A stretch of 64,000 nucleotides of DNA from Thermomonas sp. S9 (GCF_024704365.1 NZ_JAJDFY010000001.1:1903001-1967000), one strand, 5' to 3'; counted from the first letter of the stretch, positions 8,951-20,548 are shown. The notes: a model not told the origin generated them from the letters alone. A program made the numbers and translations.

Positions 8951-9363
8951 GCCGGCGACGCTTTCAGCGCCAGGATCAGCGGGCAGCGCACGTGCTGGCC
9001 ATGCGCGGCGCCGCAGCGCCGCACCAGGTCTTCCAGCGCCGCTTCGATCCGCCGCAGGTCGGCCAGGCGGGCACGCACGTCGGCCAGTTTGTGCGCGGCC
9101 TGCGCCTGCGCTTCCTCGCAATGCAGGCCATCCTCCAGCGTCAGCAGCCCGGCGATCTCGCCCAGACTGAAGCCCAGCCGCTGCGCCGACTTCACGAACC
9201 GCACCCGTGCCACGTCCGCCTCGCCATAGCGGCGGATGCTGCCATACGGCCGCGCAGGTTCCGGCAACAGGCCCTTGCGCTGGTAGAAGCGGATCGTCTC
9301 GACATTGACGCCGGCGGCCTTGGCGAGCGCACCGATGGTCAAGGCGTTTGCGGGCGATGACAT
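8947..9363 (-). CDS. merR: Mercury-responsive MerR transcriptional regulator
   Basis: The 138-residue protein has a winged-helix DNA-binding domain ([20 protein letters not shown], then [19 protein letters not shown]), a dimerisation helix and the three metal-binding cysteines of true MerR: one in [10 protein letters not shown], one in RRCGAAHG and one in HVRCPLI. It binds the dyad at 9375-9390, represses merTPCA without metal and activates it when Hg(II) bridges the dimer by untwisting the 19-bp-spaced promoter. The start chosen, ATG 9363, is the MerR-family N-terminus; an upstream in-frame ATG at 9417 would translate through the operator. Confidence 0.93.
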   Translation of the reverse strand: MSSPANALTIGALAKAAGVNVETIRFYQRKGLLPEPARPYGSIRRYGEADVARVRFVKSAQRLGFSLGEIAGLLTLEDGLHCEEAQAQAAHKLADVRARLADLRRIEAALEDLVRRCGAAHGQHVRCPLILALKASPA

Positions 9364-9368
9364 GGTGC

Positions 9369-9399
9369 TTGACTCCGTACTGAAGTACGGGAGCAAGCT
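9369..9399 (+). promoter_or_regulatory. mer operator/promoter (PmerT) with MerR dyad
   Basis: The order is -35 TTGACT at 9369-9374, the perfect dyad CCGTAC-TGAA-GTACGG at 9375-9390, then -10 CAAGCT at 9394-9399 with a 19-bp spacer. The overlong spacer and the dyad inside it are the hallmark of MerR-activated promoters and closely match the Tn21/Tn501 arrangement. It drives merTPCA rightward; the divergent merR-MFS transcript starts in the same interval. Confidence 0.9.
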
Positions 9400-9791
9400 T
9401 GCCTCACCCTCCCGCAAATATCAATGCCCTGCCCCATGTCCACTCCCCGAACAAGCCGCCGCGCACCGCCCTGCTGGCCGGCGGACTCGCCGCCATCCTC
9501 GCCTCGACCTGCTGCCTCGGCCCGCTGGTGCTGATCACGCTGGGCGTCTCCGGCGCCTGGATCGGCAATTTGGCCGTGCTGGAGCCGTATCGCCCGCTCT
9601 TCATCGGCATCGCCCTGCTGGCGATGCTGTTTGCCTACCGCCGCATCTTCCGCCCGGTGCAGGCCTGCGCGCCCGGCGCGGCGTGCGCCGTGCCGCAGGT
9701 GCGCAGCACCTACAGGCGCATTTTCTGGATCGTGGCCGCGCTGGTCGTGATCGCGCTTGGTTTTCCCTACGTCATGCCGCTGTTCTACTGA
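9399..9791 (+). CDS. merT: Mercuric ion transporter MerT (start region unclear)
   Basis: MerT is the inner-membrane protein that takes Hg(II) from MerP and passes it to MerA. The core is unmistakable: [20 protein letters not shown] with the Cys pair in helix 1, [21 protein letters not shown], the loop Cys residues in [18 protein letters not shown], and a third helix ending in FPYVMPLFY. The in-frame opening codon at 9399 is a TTG on the -10 box, which cannot be the true start. The ATG at 9436 would give [16 protein letters not shown] if the four-C run 9445-9448 were one base shorter. So either a one-base insertion error or a non-standard start is present. Confidence 0.88.
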   Translation: MPHPPANINALPHVHSPNKPPRTALLAGGLAAILASTCCLGPLVLITLGVSGAWIGNLAVLEPYRPLFIGIALLAMLFAYRRIFRPVQACAPGAACAVPQVRSTYRRIFWIVAALVVIALGFPYVMPLFY

Positions 9792-9809
9792 AATCCCAAG
9801 GAGTCCACC

Positions 9810-10085
9810 ATGAAGAAGCTGCTTGCTGTCCTCTTGCTTGCCTCTGCCGCGCTGCCCGCCCTCGCCGCGACCCGCAGCGTCACCCTCGACGTTCCCGGCA
9901 TGACCTGCCCGGCCTGCCCGATCACCGTCAAGAAAGCGCTGTCCAGGGTCGATGGCGTGAGCAGGATCGAAGTGAACTTCGACAGGCGCGAGGCCGTCGT
10001 CACCTTCGACGATGCCAAGACCAACGTCGCGGCGCTGACCAAGGCGACCGCGGACGCCGGTTATCCGTCTAGCGTCAAACGCTGA
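9810..10085 (+). CDS. merP: Periplasmic mercury-binding protein MerP
   Basis: A 91-residue protein with a signal peptide (MKKLLAVLLLASAALPALA) and one heavy-metal-associated domain carrying GMTCPACPITVKKAL, whose two cysteines bind Hg(II). It collects mercuric ion in the periplasm and hands it to MerT. AAGGAG lies about 9 bp before ATG 9810. It is second in merT-merP-merC-merA, 18 bp after merT. Confidence 0.94.
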   Translation: MKKLLAVLLLASAALPALAATRSVTLDVPGMTCPACPITVKKALSRVDGVSRIEVNFDRREAVVTFDDAKTNVAALTKATADAGYPSSVKR

Positions 10086-10115
10086 TCTGCCAACTCAACC
10101 TAAGGAATTGGACAC

Positions 10116-10523
10116 ATGGGACTCCTCACACGCATTGCCGATAAAACCGGCACATTCGGCAGCATCGTTGCCGCGATGGGTTGTGCGGCCTGCTTTCCCG
10201 CCATCGCCAGCTTTGGCGCGGCCATCGGGCTTGGTTTTCTTGGCCAGTACGAGGGGCTGTTCATCAGCCGGCTACTGCCGCTGTTCGCCGTGATCGCCCT
10301 CATCGCGAATGCGCTTGGCAGGCTGAGCCACCGGCAATGGCACCGCAGCGTGATCGGCATGGTCGGACCAGCCATCGTGCTCGTCGCCACGTTCACCATG
10401 GCGGAGAAACTGCTCTATGCCGGCCTGGCCACCATGATGGCCGTGTCGATCTGGGATCTCGTCTCGCCGGCACATCGCCGCTGCGGGCCGGACGGCTGTG
10501 AACTGCCCGCTAAACGCGGATGA
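10116..10523 (+). CDS. merC: Mercury transporter MerC
   Basis: The 135-residue membrane protein has four hydrophobic helices. Helix 1 carries the Hg-binding Cys pair in AAMGCAACFPAIASFGAA. The C-terminal signature SIWDLVSPAHRRCGPDGCEL is diagnostic for MerC. It provides an additional inner-membrane route for Hg(II) uptake to the cytosolic reductase. Start ATG 10116 is preceded by AAGGAA. It lies 30 bp after merP and 36 bp before merA. Confidence 0.92.
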   Translation: MGLLTRIADKTGTFGSIVAAMGCAACFPAIASFGAAIGLGFLGQYEGLFISRLLPLFAVIALIANALGRLSHRQWHRSVIGMVGPAIVLVATFTMAEKLLYAGLATMMAVSIWDLVSPAHRRCGPDGCELPAKRG

Positions 10524-12234
<1,711 letters not shown>

Positions 12235-12271
12235 TCCAGCACAGCCTGCTGCCCGTGAGCCGGATTTTTGA

Positions 12272-12308
12272 ATTGCCCCTGATCGAGAGAGATCGACCAA
12301 GGGGCAAT
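12272..12308. other. Inverted repeat at the left end of the cus segment
   Basis: ATTGCCCCT at 12272-12280 is exactly complementary to AGGGGCAAT at 12300-12308, with a 19-nt loop holding a smaller GATC...GATC pairing. It lies 38 bp after the repeat boundary, between the convergent ends of merA and cusA. It may act as a shared transcription terminator, although no long T run follows, or be part of the inserted element's end. Confidence 0.4.
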
Positions 12309-12323
12309 CGCTCATCCAGGATG

Positions 12324-15300
12324 TCACGAAGCAGGTTCTGTCGTCCCTCTCTGCCCTTCCGCACGTGACTGACGCATCAGCCGATAGGCCGCCGGGATCA
12401 CGAACATCGACAGCAGTGGGGCGGTGATCATTCCGCCCACCATCGGTGCGGCGATACGGCTCATTACCTCTGAGCCGGTACCGCTGCCAAGCAGGATCGG
12501 GAGCAGACCAGCCAGGATCACCGCCACCGTCATCGCCTTGGGCCGCACCCGCAGCACCGCGCCCTGGTGTATGGCCTGATCCAGCACGTGTCCGCTCATC
12601 ACCAAGCCCCGCTCTTGTCGCTCGGCGATGGCCTGTTTGAGATAAAGCAGCATCACCACCCCAAACTCCGCCGATACGCCAGCCAGCGCGATGAAGCCCA
12701 CGCCGGTGGCCACGGACAGGTTGTAGCCTGCCAGATAGACCAACCACACCCCGCCCACCAGTGCGAATGGCAACGTCGCCATGATCAGCAACGCATCGTC
12801 GAATCGGCGGAAGGTCAGATACAGCAGCACGAAGACGATGAGCAGGGTCGCCGGCACCACCAGCTTCAAGCGCGCATTGGCCCGTTCCATGTATTCGAAC
12901 TGACCGGAGTAGGCCAGGCTCATGCCGGGCTGCAGTTTCACCTTGTCGGTCACGGCCGCGCGCAAATCAGCCACCACCGACGCCAGGTCGCGCCCGCGCA
13001 CGTCCACGTATACCCAGCCCGTGGGACGTGCATTCTCGCTCTTGAGCATCGGCGGACCGTCGCTGACCTCGATGCTGGCGACGGTGCCCAGCGTGATTTG
13101 CTGACCCATGTCGGTCACGATCGGCAAATTGCGCAGGCCATCCAGCGAATCGCGCAACTCGCGCGGGTATCGCACGCTGATCGGATAGCGCGCCAGTCCC
13201 TCCACCGTCTCGCCGACGTTTTCTCCGCCGATGGCGGAGGCAACGATGGATTGCACGTCCGCAATGTTGAGGCCATAACGCGCGGCGGCTGCGCGGTCGA
13301 TCCTGACATTCACGTAGCGGCCGCCGGTCAGACGCTCGGCCAGCGCCGAACTGACGCCGGGCACGGTCCTGGCCACTCGTTCGACCTGCTGCGTCACCTG
13401 GTCGATCTCGGCCAGCCTGGTTCCGGACACCTTGACGCCAATCGGGCTCTTGATGCCGGTGGCCAGCATGTCGATGCGGTTGCGAATCGGCGGCACCCAG
13501 ATATTCGCCAGGCCAGGCACCTTCACCACCCGGTCCAGTTCATCGACCAGTTTGGCGGGCGTCATGCCGGGACGCCACTGATCGCGCGGCTTGAACTGGA
13601 TGGTGGTCTCGAACATCTCAAGCGGTGCCGGGTCGGTGGCACTTTCCGCTCGTCCCGCCTTGCCGAACACGCTGGCGACTTCTGGCACAGTCTTGATGAG
13701 CCGGTCGGTCTGTTGCAACAATTCGCCGGCTTTGGCCGCCGACAGCCCGGGCAAGGCAGAAGGCATGTACAACAAGTCGCCTTCGTCGAGCGGCGGCATG
13801 AATTCACCGCCGAGTCTGGCGATCGGCCACGCGGTGGTCAGCAGAGCAAGGCCCGCGATTGCGAGCGTGGCTTTGGGGTGCCGAAGTACGGCATCGATCA
13901 GGGGGCTGTAGCCGCGGATCAGCCAGCGGTTGAGCGGGTTTCGATGCTCATCGGGAATGCGCCCACGTATCCAATAGCCCATCAGCACCGGAACCAGCGT
14001 CACTGACAATCCTGCTGCGGCGGCCATCGCATACGTCTTGGTCAAGGCCAATGGACCGAACAGCCGCCCTTCCTGCGCCTGCAAGGTGAATATGGGGATG
14101 AAGGACAGCGTGATGATCAGCAGGGAGAAGAACAGCGCCGGACCGACTTCGGCCGCCGCCTCTCCAATCACCCGCCAATGGGCCTCGCCTTGCAGACGTT
14201 CACCGGGATGATGGTGTCGCCACGCCTCGATGTGCTTGTGTGCGTTCTCGATCATCACCACGGCAGCGTCCACCATCGCACCGATGGCAATGGCAATGCC
14301 GCCAAGCGACATGATGTTGGCATTGACGCCTTGATAGCGCATCACGATGAAGGCCATCATTACGCCCAGCGGCAAGGACACGATGGCGACCAGGGCCGAG
14401 CGCAGGTGCCACAGAAAGATGCCGCAGACTACCGCCACTACAATGAACTCTTCGAGCAACTTGTGCGACAGATTTTCGATGGCGCGGTCGATCAGCTGGC
14501 TGCGGTCATAGGTGGGCACAATCTCCACCCCACTCGGCAGACTCTTTTGCAGTTCTGCCAACTTTTCCTTCACGGCCATGATGGTTTCGCGCGCATTCTT
14601 GCCAGAGCGCAGGATGACCACGCCGCCTGCCACTTCTCCTGCCCATTCAACTCGGCGATGCCACGCCGCATTTCGGGGCCGATCTGAATGGTCGCCACCT
14701 CGCCCAAGGTCACAGGCACGCCAGCCGACGTCGTGGCGATCGGAATGGCGCGGAAATCGTCCAGCGTCTTCAGGTAGCCTGACGCCCGTACCATGTACTC
14801 CGTTTCCGCCAGTTCCAGCACGGAGCCGCCTGCCTCCTGATTGGCCTTTTGAATCGCCTCGATCACCTTGGACTGCGGGATGCGGTAGGCGGCCAGTTTC
14901 ACCGGATCAAGCACGACCTGGTACTGCCTGACCATGCCGCCGATGGATGCGGCCTCAGCCACATTGGGCAGACTCTTCAACTCGTACTTCAGGAACCAGT
15001 CCTGCAGGCTGCGTAACTGTGACAGGTCGTGCCCGCCGGTTTTATCGATCAGCGCGTACTCGTAAATCCAGCCGACACCGGTGGCATCCGGCCCGAGCGA
15101 GGCCTTGGCCGCCGCTGGCAGGCGGCCTTGCACCTGGCTCAGGTATTCGAGCACACGCGAACGTGCCCAATACAGGTTGGTGCCATCCTCGAACAGAACG
15201 TAAACGAACGAATCGCCAAAGAACGAGTAGCCGCGTACCGTCCTGGCTCCCGGCACCGACAGCATCGTGGTGGCCAGCGGGTACGTGACCTGGTTCTCGA

Positions 15301-15481
15301 CAATCTGCGGTGCCTGGCCGGGATAGCTGGTGCGAATGATGACTTGCACATCCGACAGGTCAGGCAGGGCATCGACCGGCGTGGTGTTGACCGCCCACAC
15401 GCCCCATGCGGACAGGAACAAAGTGGCGAGTAGCACCAGAAAGCGGTTGGCAATCGACCAGTGAATGAGTTTCCCGATCAT
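12324..15481 (-). CDS. cusA: CusA/SilA-type heavy-metal efflux RND pump (one frameshift)
   Basis: This inner-membrane trimer exports Cu(I)/Ag(I) from periplasm and cytosol through CusB and CusC. The N-terminal part reads [20 protein letters not shown] and [18 protein letters not shown]. Helix 4 carries [19 protein letters not shown], the CusA rather than CzcA pattern. The C-terminal helices include [21 protein letters not shown] base is missing at the GGG run complementary to 14642-14644, between ELNG and GEVAGGVV. Adding one G yields one 1,052-residue protein, the normal family length. The start overlaps the cusB stop (ATGA). Probably intact in the cell. Confidence 0.88.
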
Positions 15482-16992
15482 TGCCCGCCCCCCGTCTTGA
15501 CGAGCTGCTCGATGACGAAGCTGCCATCGCCTTTCCGGAAACCGAAATGCACGCGATCTCCTTTCTGGATGCCGGCGGCGAGAGCTGGTTGCGCAAGCTG
15601 GAAGGACATCGTCATGGCACCCCAGCCCAGCGATTGGACCGGACCATGCGACAGCGTGATTTCCTTGCCAGAGATGGATTCCACCCTGCCGTCAGCCTCA
15701 TGGAGCGTGGCGGCCGACGTGGTCGCCGGTGGCTTCGACATCGGCATGGGGACGTCTGCATTGGACTGGCGGGCCAGTATCCCCTTCAGGCTGGCCTCGG
15801 AATCGATCAGGAATTGCCCGGACGCTACGACGCTTTGCCCTTCCGTCAAACCGTCCAGCACCACGACCTTACCGCCAGCTTCGCGTCCAAGCTTGACTTC
15901 GATGGGCTGGAAGCGTCCGCCACCCAGCGCTGCCAATACGATGTTGCGTGTCCCCGTGCGGATCACGGCCTCGCTTGGCACCAGCAGTGCCGGGGCATCG
16001 TTGCTCGTTCCCAGGCCAAGTTGCGCGAACATGCCCGCTCTGAGGCGGCCGTCGTGGTTGGGCAGTTCGACGCGCACGCGCAGGGTACGGCTGTCGATGT
16101 TCATTTCCGGCAGGATCGCGGTCACCTTGCCTGTCAGGCGAACACCCGGATAGGCGGCCAGCGTCACGTGCGCCGGATTACCCACCGCGATAGTGCCCGC
16201 CGAATGTTCCGGCACGGCGGCTTCGATCCAGACCGGATCGATTCCATTGATCCTGGCCAAAGGCATGCCGGCACCCAGCGACATACCGCTGCGCACGTCC
16301 AGCGCCTGGATCGCACCCGCGATGGGGGCACGGATCGTGATGACGGGGCGTGTCTGGCCTGTGGCCTCGACCTTGGCAATCAGCTCCGGCGGCATGCCGA
16401 GCAACTTCAAGCGCTCGCGCGCTGCCTGCAACAAAGTGCTGTCGCCGGTATTGCGCAACGCCAGGAACTCGGCCTGCGCACCCGCCCAGTCGGGCATCAG
16501 CAGATCGGCGAGCGGCGCGCCCTTAGCGACCATGTCGCCCGGTGCGCGCGCATAAACGCGCTCGACGAATCCAGCAGTGCGGGTCTGTACGACGGCCACC
16601 TGGCGGTCGTTCCACTGCACACTACCAGCTACTTCCACGGGTGTGGCCAATACGCCGCGCTCGACCCTGGCCAGGCGCAGGCCGAGGTTCTGCATCACGC
16701 CTGGATCGATCTTCACGCTGGTTGCATCGCCGCCTTCGTCGGCATACCTGGGGACCAGTTGCATGTCCATGAACGGCGATTTGCCCGGTCTGTCGAAATG
16801 CTGGTTGGGCACCATCGGGTCGTACCAGTACAGCACCTTGCGGCCATCAGTGGCGTGATCTGCTGATCCTGCCGCCGGGGCCTCGGCAGATGCAGGGTGA
16901 CGGTGCATGGCAAACCAGTAGCCGCCGCCGATGCCGGCCAGCAGCGCCGCCAGTACGGCCAGTAGCAGCATCGTCTGTTTATGCAGGCTCAT
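15478..16992 (-). CDS. cusB: CusB-type periplasmic adaptor fused to a CusF-like domain
   Basis: A 504-residue membrane-fusion protein. It has an N-terminal anchor helix ([20 protein letters not shown]) and a heavy-metal-binding segment [21 protein letters not shown] with Met residues. The barrel-sandwich and alpha-hairpin domains follow ([21 protein letters not shown]). After residue about 415 a CusF-like metallochaperone domain is fused: [20 protein letters not shown] and [10 protein letters not shown] supply the His, Trp and Met residues used for Cu(I)/Ag(I). It links CusA to CusC and feeds metal to the pump. The gene overlaps cusC upstream and cusA downstream by 4 bp each. Confidence 0.88.
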   Translation of the reverse strand: MSLHKQTMLLLAVLAALLAGIGGGYWFAMHRHPASAEAPAAGSADHATDGRKVLYWYDPMVPNQHFDRPGKSPFMDMQLVPRYADEGGDATSVKIDPGVMQNLGLRLARVERGVLATPVEVAGSVQWNDRQVAVVQTRTAGFVERVYARAPGDMVAKGAPLADLLMPDWAGAQAEFLALRNTGDSTLLQAARERLKLLGMPPELIAKVEATGQTRPVITIRAPIAGAIQALDVRSGMSLGAGMPLARINGIDPVWIEAAVPEHSAGTIAVGNPAHVTLAAYPGVRLTGKVTAILPEMNIDSRTLRVRVELPNHDGRLRAGMFAQLGLGTSNDAPALLVPSEAVIRTGTRNIVLAALGGGRFQPIEVKLGREAGGKVVVLDGLTEGQSVVASGQFLIDSEASLKGILARQSNADVPMPMSKPPATTSAATLHEADGRVESISGKEITLSHGPVQSLGWGAMTMSFQLAQPALAAGIQKGDRVHFGFRKGDGSFVIEQLVKTGGGQ

Positions 16993-18236
16993 TGCGCATT
17001 CTCCTCATAAGCAAAGTAGAGCCGCGCCGCCACACGAGCCAGGCTGTTCTCCAGATCGATGATGCGCAGACGTTGCTCGATGCGCTCCCGGCGCGCCATC
17101 AAAACGACTGCGAGATCACCTTTGCCACCTTGATAACTGGCGGTTTGCAGCATGACCTTCTGCTCCAGCAGGGGCAGCGTCACCTGTCTGGCGCGCTCCA
17201 GTTGCCGGCTGAGGGCCACGTACTCGGCCAGATCACTCTCAAGCTCGCTGGCGTGCTCGCGCAGCATGTTTTCACGCTCGGCATCGATACGGTCCAGCTC
17301 ACGCTGCTTGGCCACAATCAAGGGCTCTTGCCGGGTCGATGGCGATACCGGCAGGTCGAACGTGAACTGGATCGAGACCATGTTGCCGAATTGCGGCGCG
17401 CGGCGCTGGTAGGCCAATTCGATGCCCCAGTCGGGCTTCTTCGTGGATCGGGCCTCGCCAAGCTCGGCTTCGGCCTTGTGTGTCTCGGCTGCGAACACCA
17501 GCAGTTCGGGATGCCGATGCAAAATCCCCCTTAGATGCTGTGCATCGATGACCAGGTTGGGTGGATCTCCCGTCAGGAGATCATCCGCAGCGCGGCCTAC
17601 GAATTGCCGCAACCTCGATCTTGCCTGTGCCTGCGCACTGGACAGATCATCGCGCCGATCCGCGATTTCGACGGCTTCCTGCTGGGGCACCACGGCATCG
17701 GCCGCCTGGGCGCGACCGCTGGCGATTTGCGCCTTCACAGTCTGGGTGAGAATGGCGTTCTCCAGGTCCAGTTCGGCGAACAGGGCCTCCTTGCGTTGCA
17801 GGTAGTAGAGCTCGAGCCAGGCCATTGCGGTGTCTCGGCGCACGGCCAGCCGTTCCGCCCTGCGCCGGGCTTCGGCTACCTCCACACCAGCGGCGGCCAC
17901 GGCTTTGCGGGCGCGGCGCTTGTCGGCGTTGGGAACGTCTTGCATCACGCCGATCTTCTGCATCGTCATGAAGTCAGCCTGCAAGCGTCCCGCTTCGGGG
18001 CCGGATACCGGGAAGCTGTCGATACCAGCGAATATCTTGGGGTCAGGCAACGCCCCAGCGGAGATCGCTGCCGAACGCGCTGCATCGATCTGCGCGTTGA
18101 TGGCGGCCAACTTGGGAGATTGACGCTCGGCCTGTTCGAGCGCCGCTGTGAAACTCAGGGTTCCAGCCTGGGCAAGGCCGACCGCTCCTGCCAACAATAG
18201 GGGCAGGATGGCTTTCTTTCGTGCATGAGGTGACAT
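16989..18236 (-). CDS. cusC: CusC-like outer-membrane efflux protein (TolC superfamily)
   Basis: The 415-residue protein has a signal peptide (ILPLLLAGAVGLAQAG) and two outer-membrane-factor repeats of long alpha-helices, starting LSFTAALEQAERQSPKLAAI. No lipobox Cys is present, unlike E. coli CusC, so it is closer to the CzcC/TolC style. It provides the outer-membrane channel for CusB-CusA. ATG 18236 was preferred over an upstream codon because it begins directly at the signal peptide (MSPHARKKAILPL). First gene of the cusCBA set. Confidence 0.85.
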   Translation of the reverse strand: MSPHARKKAILPLLLAGAVGLAQAGTLSFTAALEQAERQSPKLAAINAQIDAARSAAISAGALPDPKIFAGIDSFPVSGPEAGRLQADFMTMQKIGVMQDVPNADKRRARKAVAAAGVEVAEARRRAERLAVRRDTAMAWLELYYLQRKEALFAELDLENAILTQTVKAQIASGRAQAADAVVPQQEAVEIADRRDDLSSAQAQARSRLRQFVGRAADDLLTGDPPNLVIDAQHLRGILHRHPELLVFAAETHKAEAELGEARSTKKPDWGIELAYQRRAPQFGNMVSIQFTFDLPVSPSTRQEPLIVAKQRELDRIDAERENMLREHASELESDLAEYVALSRQLERARQVTLPLLEQKVMLQTASYQGGKGDLAVVLMARRERIEQRLRIIDLENSLARVAARLYFAYEENAQ

Positions 18237-18326
18237 GCTCCAACTCCATGACGGATCGATACGCAGCAAGGCGCACGCATGAACGACCCGCACAGCCAGG
18301 CCGCGCGGGTCACCAGTCGTCAGGAA

Positions 18327-18683
18327 TCAGAGCGAACGAGGAGGTCGCCATAACCCACGTGGGTCATGGGAAGAAAGGCCAAGAGTCGAGAAACGGGCCA
18401 CCACTTGCCCGATATCAGGGAAAGAACCCGCCGGCGAGCTCATCGGGATCACGACACAGGCGCCACACGCCTTGCATGCCTGGCCCACCTTGCACGCCTT
18501 GGATTGGGTTTGGTCCGTCGAACCGTGCGCGCAGCAGTCATGCATGCTGGTCATTGCAGGCGAGTCTCCGCCGCCTGTGTGCATCTGGCACCCGGTCAAT
18601 ACGGGCATCACAACGCTCGCCGTAGCCATGAAGGGCATGACAAACGCGATGATGACAACCGCTATGAACCGGATAAAACCCAT
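18327..18683 (-). CDS. Cys/Met/His-rich CopL-like secreted protein
   Basis: Starting at ATG 18683 the 118-residue product has a hydrophobic signal segment (FIRFIAVVIIAFVMPFMATA). Metal-ligand-rich sequence follows: GCQMHTGGGD, MTSMHDCCAHGSTD, CKVGQACKACGAC. Such short His/Cys-rich exported proteins precede copper operons in Xanthomonads, where they are called CopL family metal-binding regulatory proteins. By position (upstream of cusCBA, same strand) a role as copper sensor, chaperone or expression modulator is likely. Overall sequence similarity to CopL cannot be measured here. Confidence 0.6.
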   Translation of the reverse strand: MGFIRFIAVVIIAFVMPFMATASVVMPVLTGCQMHTGGGDSPAMTSMHDCCAHGSTDQTQSKACKVGQACKACGACVVIPMSSPAGSFPDIGQVVARFSTLGLSSHDPRGLWRPPRSL

Positions 18684-18728
18684 CTTGCGGGTGATTCCAA
18701 CGCAGCGACTGCGCAATGATAACCATAG

Positions 18729-18924
<196 letters not shown>

Positions 18925-18932
18925 GCGCGATT

Positions 18933-20015
18933 TCACAGCAGACGGCTCATGCCCCACGCCACCCCCGCCGCCAGCGGCAGGGTCAACACCCAGGACAGCA
19001 GGACGTTGCGCAACGCCTGCCAATCCAGCGTGCGCGCGCTGGCGCCCACCCCGGCGATCGCGCCAACCGAAACGTGCGTCGTCGAGACCGGCAGCCCCAG
19101 TTTGCTGGCGAACAACACCAGCGAGGCGGTGATCAAGTTGGCGGCAAGGCCCGAGGTGTGATCCAGCCGGGTGACGCGCTGGCTCATGGTGCGTGCCACG
19201 TTTCTTGCGAACAGGACGCCACCCAGCGCCATCGCCAACGCAATCACGCCAACAGACACGTAAGAATTCCCGAGACCGTGCGCCATCAGCAGCAGGGCGA
19301 CCAGCTTGGGCGTGTCGTTGACGCCGCGCGCAAGGCAGATCGCCATGGCCGATCCGATATGCAGGCGGTCGAGATGCCGTGCGATCGAAAACCGCACCGG
19401 CAGCGCCGCCCGCTCGCACTCGCTCTCCTTGTCGATGACGACGACCGGAAGCATGACGGACACCTGTTGTGCAGAGCCTATCGCCGGTGCGACAACGGGT
19501 TCGAGTGCAACGCAGGCGCAATCTTTCTCGATGGGTCTTGCCTTGAGCAGACGATAGGCCAGCACGCCCAGCGCGGCCGCAAGCAAGGGGCTGACGAGAA
19601 GCGGCAGCAGGAAGGCATCCGCCAGCCTGGCGACATGCACACCACCCGCCTGTGCCGCGCCAGCGCCAACCAGTCCGCCGATCAGCGCATGGGTCGTTGA
19701 AATCGGAAAACCCAATCGGGAGGCAAGAAATACCGTCAGCGCTGCGCCCATAGCGACGCTGACGATAAACGGCGGGCTCTGGATCGCACTCGCGGCAACC
19801 AGCCCCTTGCCGGAGAATTGCTGCACCAGGCCATCCGCCAGCACCCACGACAGCAGGCTGCCCACGACGGTCGCAAACGTTGCAAGCCAGAGCGCTTCCC
19901 TATAGTCGAGCGTGTCCGAGCCCCATACGGTGGCGAAGCCCTTGAAGTTGTCATTGGCGCCGTTGAAGACAGCCAGAAAAATAGCCGTGAGAAGCAATGG
20001 CAACACCATGCCCAT
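18933..20015 (-). CDS. pit: Inorganic phosphate transporter, PiT family
   Basis: A 360-residue membrane protein with about ten helices and the duplicated PiT signatures: FNGANDNFKGFATVWGSDTL with FPISTTHALIGGLVGAG in the first half, LARGVNDTPKLVALLL with LPVSTTHVSVGAIAG in the second. It takes up phosphate, and PiT carriers also admit arsenate. The start ATG 20015 lies 5 bp after the arsC stop, so it belongs to the arsM-arsC-pit unit. In this position it may help cells adjust phosphate supply under arsenate, or serve as an arsenate route to ArsC; the sequence alone does not decide. Confidence 0.88.
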   Translation of the reverse strand: MGMVLPLLLTAIFLAVFNGANDNFKGFATVWGSDTLDYREALWLATFATVVGSLLSWVLADGLVQQFSGKGLVAASAIQSPPFIVSVAMGAALTVFLASRLGFPISTTHALIGGLVGAGAAQAGGVHVARLADAFLLPLLVSPLLAAALGVLAYRLLKARPIEKDCACVALEPVVAPAIGSAQQVSVMLPVVVIDKESECERAALPVRFSIARHLDRLHIGSAMAICLARGVNDTPKLVALLLMAHGLGNSYVSVGVIALAMALGGVLFARNVARTMSQRVTRLDHTSGLAANLITASLVLFASKLGLPVSTTHVSVGAIAGVGASARTLDWQALRNVLLSWVLTLPLAAGVAWGMSRLL

Positions 20016-20020
20016 GCTCC

Positions 20021-20548
20021 TTACGCCAACGCCCGCAGCCTGTCGGCGAGCGCCTGCGCGGTCAATTCTGGCTGCAGTTGCGGGCGCAGCGATTCGATGC
20101 GCGCACGCATCGCATCGAACGTCGCTGCGAATGCGGCTGACGCCACTTCTGCGGGCGCGGCGGCCGGATCTGCAAAGCCCCAGTGCACGTGCAGTGCCGC
20201 GCCTGGAAACACCGGACAGCGTTCCTGTGCGGCATTCGCGCAAACCGTCAACACGACATCAATCGGCTTATCCGAATGCGTTTGGGAAAACTGATCCCAA
20301 CTTTTGCTGCGATAGGACGAACCATCGTCACCCAAGTGAGTGCGGATCTGCTCGAGGGCAAAAGGATTGACCCGACCCACGGGGTGGCTTCCGGCGCTGA
20401 CGGCCCGAATCCACGGCTTACCCAGATGATTGAATAGCGCCTCCGCCATGAGGCTGCGCGCGGAGTTGCCGGTGCACAGCACCAGGATCGTCAAGGGACT
20501 GACCGCCACGCCAGCGGTGTGCGACTGGACGTCCGTCTTCAGCAGCAT
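20021..20548 (-). CDS. arsC: Arsenate reductase, thioredoxin-coupled (LMW-PTP family)
   Basis: A 175-residue enzyme reducing arsenate to arsenite. The P-loop VLCTGNSARSLMAEAL holds the nucleophilic Cys, and the resolving pair lies in LTVCANAAQERCPVFPG, which identifies the thioredoxin-linked class rather than the glutaredoxin class. WGFADPAA is also typical. The gene start overlaps the arsM stop by 10 bp, implying translational coupling. Its product supplies arsenite to ArsM in the same operon. An N-terminal extension of about 15 residues precedes the usual start, so initiation slightly downstream is possible. Confidence 0.9.
   Translation of the reverse strand: MLLKTDVQSHTAGVAVSPLTILVLCTGNSARSLMAEALFNHLGKPWIRAVSAGSHPVGRVNPFALEQIRTHLGDDGSSYRSKSWDQFSQTHSDKPIDVVLTVCANAAQERCPVFPGAALHVHWGFADPAAAPAEVASAAFAATFDAMRARIESLRPQLQPELTAQALADRLRALA

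Noticed and set aside
19250..19285. A near copy of the ECF motif (CGTAAGAATTCC...GAG) on the plus strand
   Set aside because: It lies inside the pit coding region, differs in the first base, points away from any gene start and lacks the GAC block at the right distance.
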